From Hamiltosporidium magnivora (taxonomy: Eukaryota > Microsporidia > Dubosqiidae): 24,498 bases of DNA. Location of the stretch: the NCBI GenBank assembly GCA_004325065.1, contig PITI01000080.1:1-24498 (forward strand). The letters are read 5' to 3'. Positions 23,454 to 24,498 of the stretch are shown one piece after another. Under the pieces are notes generated by a model. The model had not been told where the DNA came from. It was given only the letters and a program-made list of their open reading frames with translations, and ran no database searches. Each line of letters begins with the position of its first letter. Within the stretch, counting starts at the first letter, position 1. A program made the position numbers and the translations under genes.

Positions 23454-24399
23454 AGTGGTACATTTGTCAAATTATGCTCTTTGTCTATATTATTCGTTTA
23501 TGAACGAGAATTCAGAAATAATGGCAAGTTCAATGAATCATAATAGATTTGATGACTTTTTAAATGCAGAGAATTTGCTAATCTTCTCTTTTCGATTAAG
23601 ATAGACGAAATTTTAAAAGTTAATTAGACCTCCTCCTCATTAATGGTATTTCATATACTTTTTATATTTTGATGGTTTGATCTTCGGCTCAACCAAAACC
23701 TAACTGTTTTAAAAGTAAAAGGGCGTAAACAGATAATCGAACTTCGCTCATTAGAACACGATCTTATAAATTTCGCAACTAGACCAATCGAAAAATTTTG
23801 AAAAGTGGCAACATTGTGTTATTTTATTTCAAAAAAGCACTGATGGCACATAATTATAAATAAATTTTCTATGATTAATTATTCTAACTTAATATATTAT
23901 GTTCCATCGGATGAAATCCTTTCAAAAAATATAGTTAAATTACCTTTGGAGTTGAAGCCATAATCCATATATGTTTCTGGAGAACAATACAAGCTTGAAC
24001 CAAAAAAAAAACTAGCTTAGACGTGTATATTGCACGAATAACAGCAGCAAAAAAGCATTATTAGCAAAAAGTATACAAGTGGTACCTTGGTTTGAATATC
24101 ACATTTATCGTTTTTAATTGATGCATAAAGAATTGTTCATATAAATTACGATTGTAAAAAATAATTTTTACTCTTTCTTCGTTAAAAATATTGTTGAATT
24201 ACAAAAACATATTGTAATTTGAGTATACGATTTTTATCTTGGCTTATATTATGTTCTTGGTTATTTAAAAATTGACATGAAAGAGATCATTCAAATTTAT
24301 TTTTATTTCGCTTCTTTGTACCAAAAGATTTACGAGAAACAAGTGAAGGGTTCGGGAATTTACATAATTGCCATTAAAGACAATAAGCAAGGACATTAA
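23454..24399 (+). pseudogene. Decayed piggyBac-type transposase
   Basis: Ordered scraps on the plus strand match piggyBac transposase landmarks. MNHNRFDDFL (23533-23562) sits 14 or so residues after a YYS, as in the DYW....MS.NRF..IL block; this frame is open from 23454 to 23601. In another frame, open for 42 codons, NQNLTVLKVKGRKQIIE (23691-23741) resembles the DE.M..FKGR....Y block; the expected catalytic D-E is N-Q here. IYVSGEQYKLEPKKKLA (about 23964-24014) may be the Y.G......LG block. SGTL near 24080 recalls the GT.R.NR block. GSGIYIIAIKDNKQ (24349-24390) resembles the late W.D.K.V block. The distance from the first to the last landmark is near that of the family. Frameshifts and stops are frequent, and the second catalytic Asp is not visible. 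The relic may continue past the window end. Confidence 0.4.
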
Positions 24400-24498
24400 T
24401 TAAAATATCTTGAAAATAATTTCTCCTTTGGCCTTAAATAAGTAATCAAGACAAATGATACGTATAAAACTAAAAACCTTTGTGAGAAAATACAATAT

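Noticed and set aside
1..24498. CRISPR array, telomere repeat, rRNA gene or promoter/terminator calls
   Set aside because: No regularly spaced repeats, no telomere-like units and no conserved rRNA blocks seen. TATA-like and T-run sites are everywhere at this composition and mean nothing without a gene.

Overview
This is an extremely A+T-rich window (roughly 75-80% A+T by eye; not counted). I find no intact protein-coding gene, rRNA, tRNA or CRISPR array. At this composition about one codon in eleven is a stop by chance. My rough estimate is that a few random reading frames of about 80 codons are then expected in 24.5 kb on six frames, which matches what is present. It reads as a eukaryotic gene desert that is a graveyard of transposable elements, not as bacterial or viral sequence.

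The few stretches with more G+C are where relics can be read. From left to right: a foldback element (637-853); a GC-rich repeat of about 240 bp with a tetranucleotide tail (1186-1430), with a diverged second copy in the same orientation at 22436-22665; a possible Ty3/gypsy RNase H scrap (4832-4939, +); a possible retroelement integrase scrap (12344-12535, +); a decayed Merlin/IS1016-ISXO2-type transposase (14690-15300, -); a decayed Ty3/gypsy reverse transcriptase (16904-17413, +); an unidentified GC-rich island with a mostly open minus frame (18504-18887); and a decayed piggyBac-type transposase (about 23454-24399, +). All have in-frame stops, frameshifts and lost catalytic residues. The spaces between are A/T-dominated sequence with scattered small palindromes and one 38-bp tandem duplication.

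Host: the mix of Ty3/gypsy, Merlin/ISXO2-like and piggyBac relics in gene-poor, very A+T-rich DNA fits either a large, repeat-rich microsporidian genome (Edhazardia- or Nosema-like) or intergenic DNA of an A+T-rich arthropod. The GC-rich repeat motif looks to me like repeats seen in arthropod genomes, but that is memory and not a search. I cannot choose between the two hosts from this window.

Nothing here works together as a pathway. The biology is insertion of several mobile-element classes followed by decay towards A+T. The relic assignments rest on ordered motif matches read by eye across frames and need translated profile searches to confirm. I did not find a new functional system.
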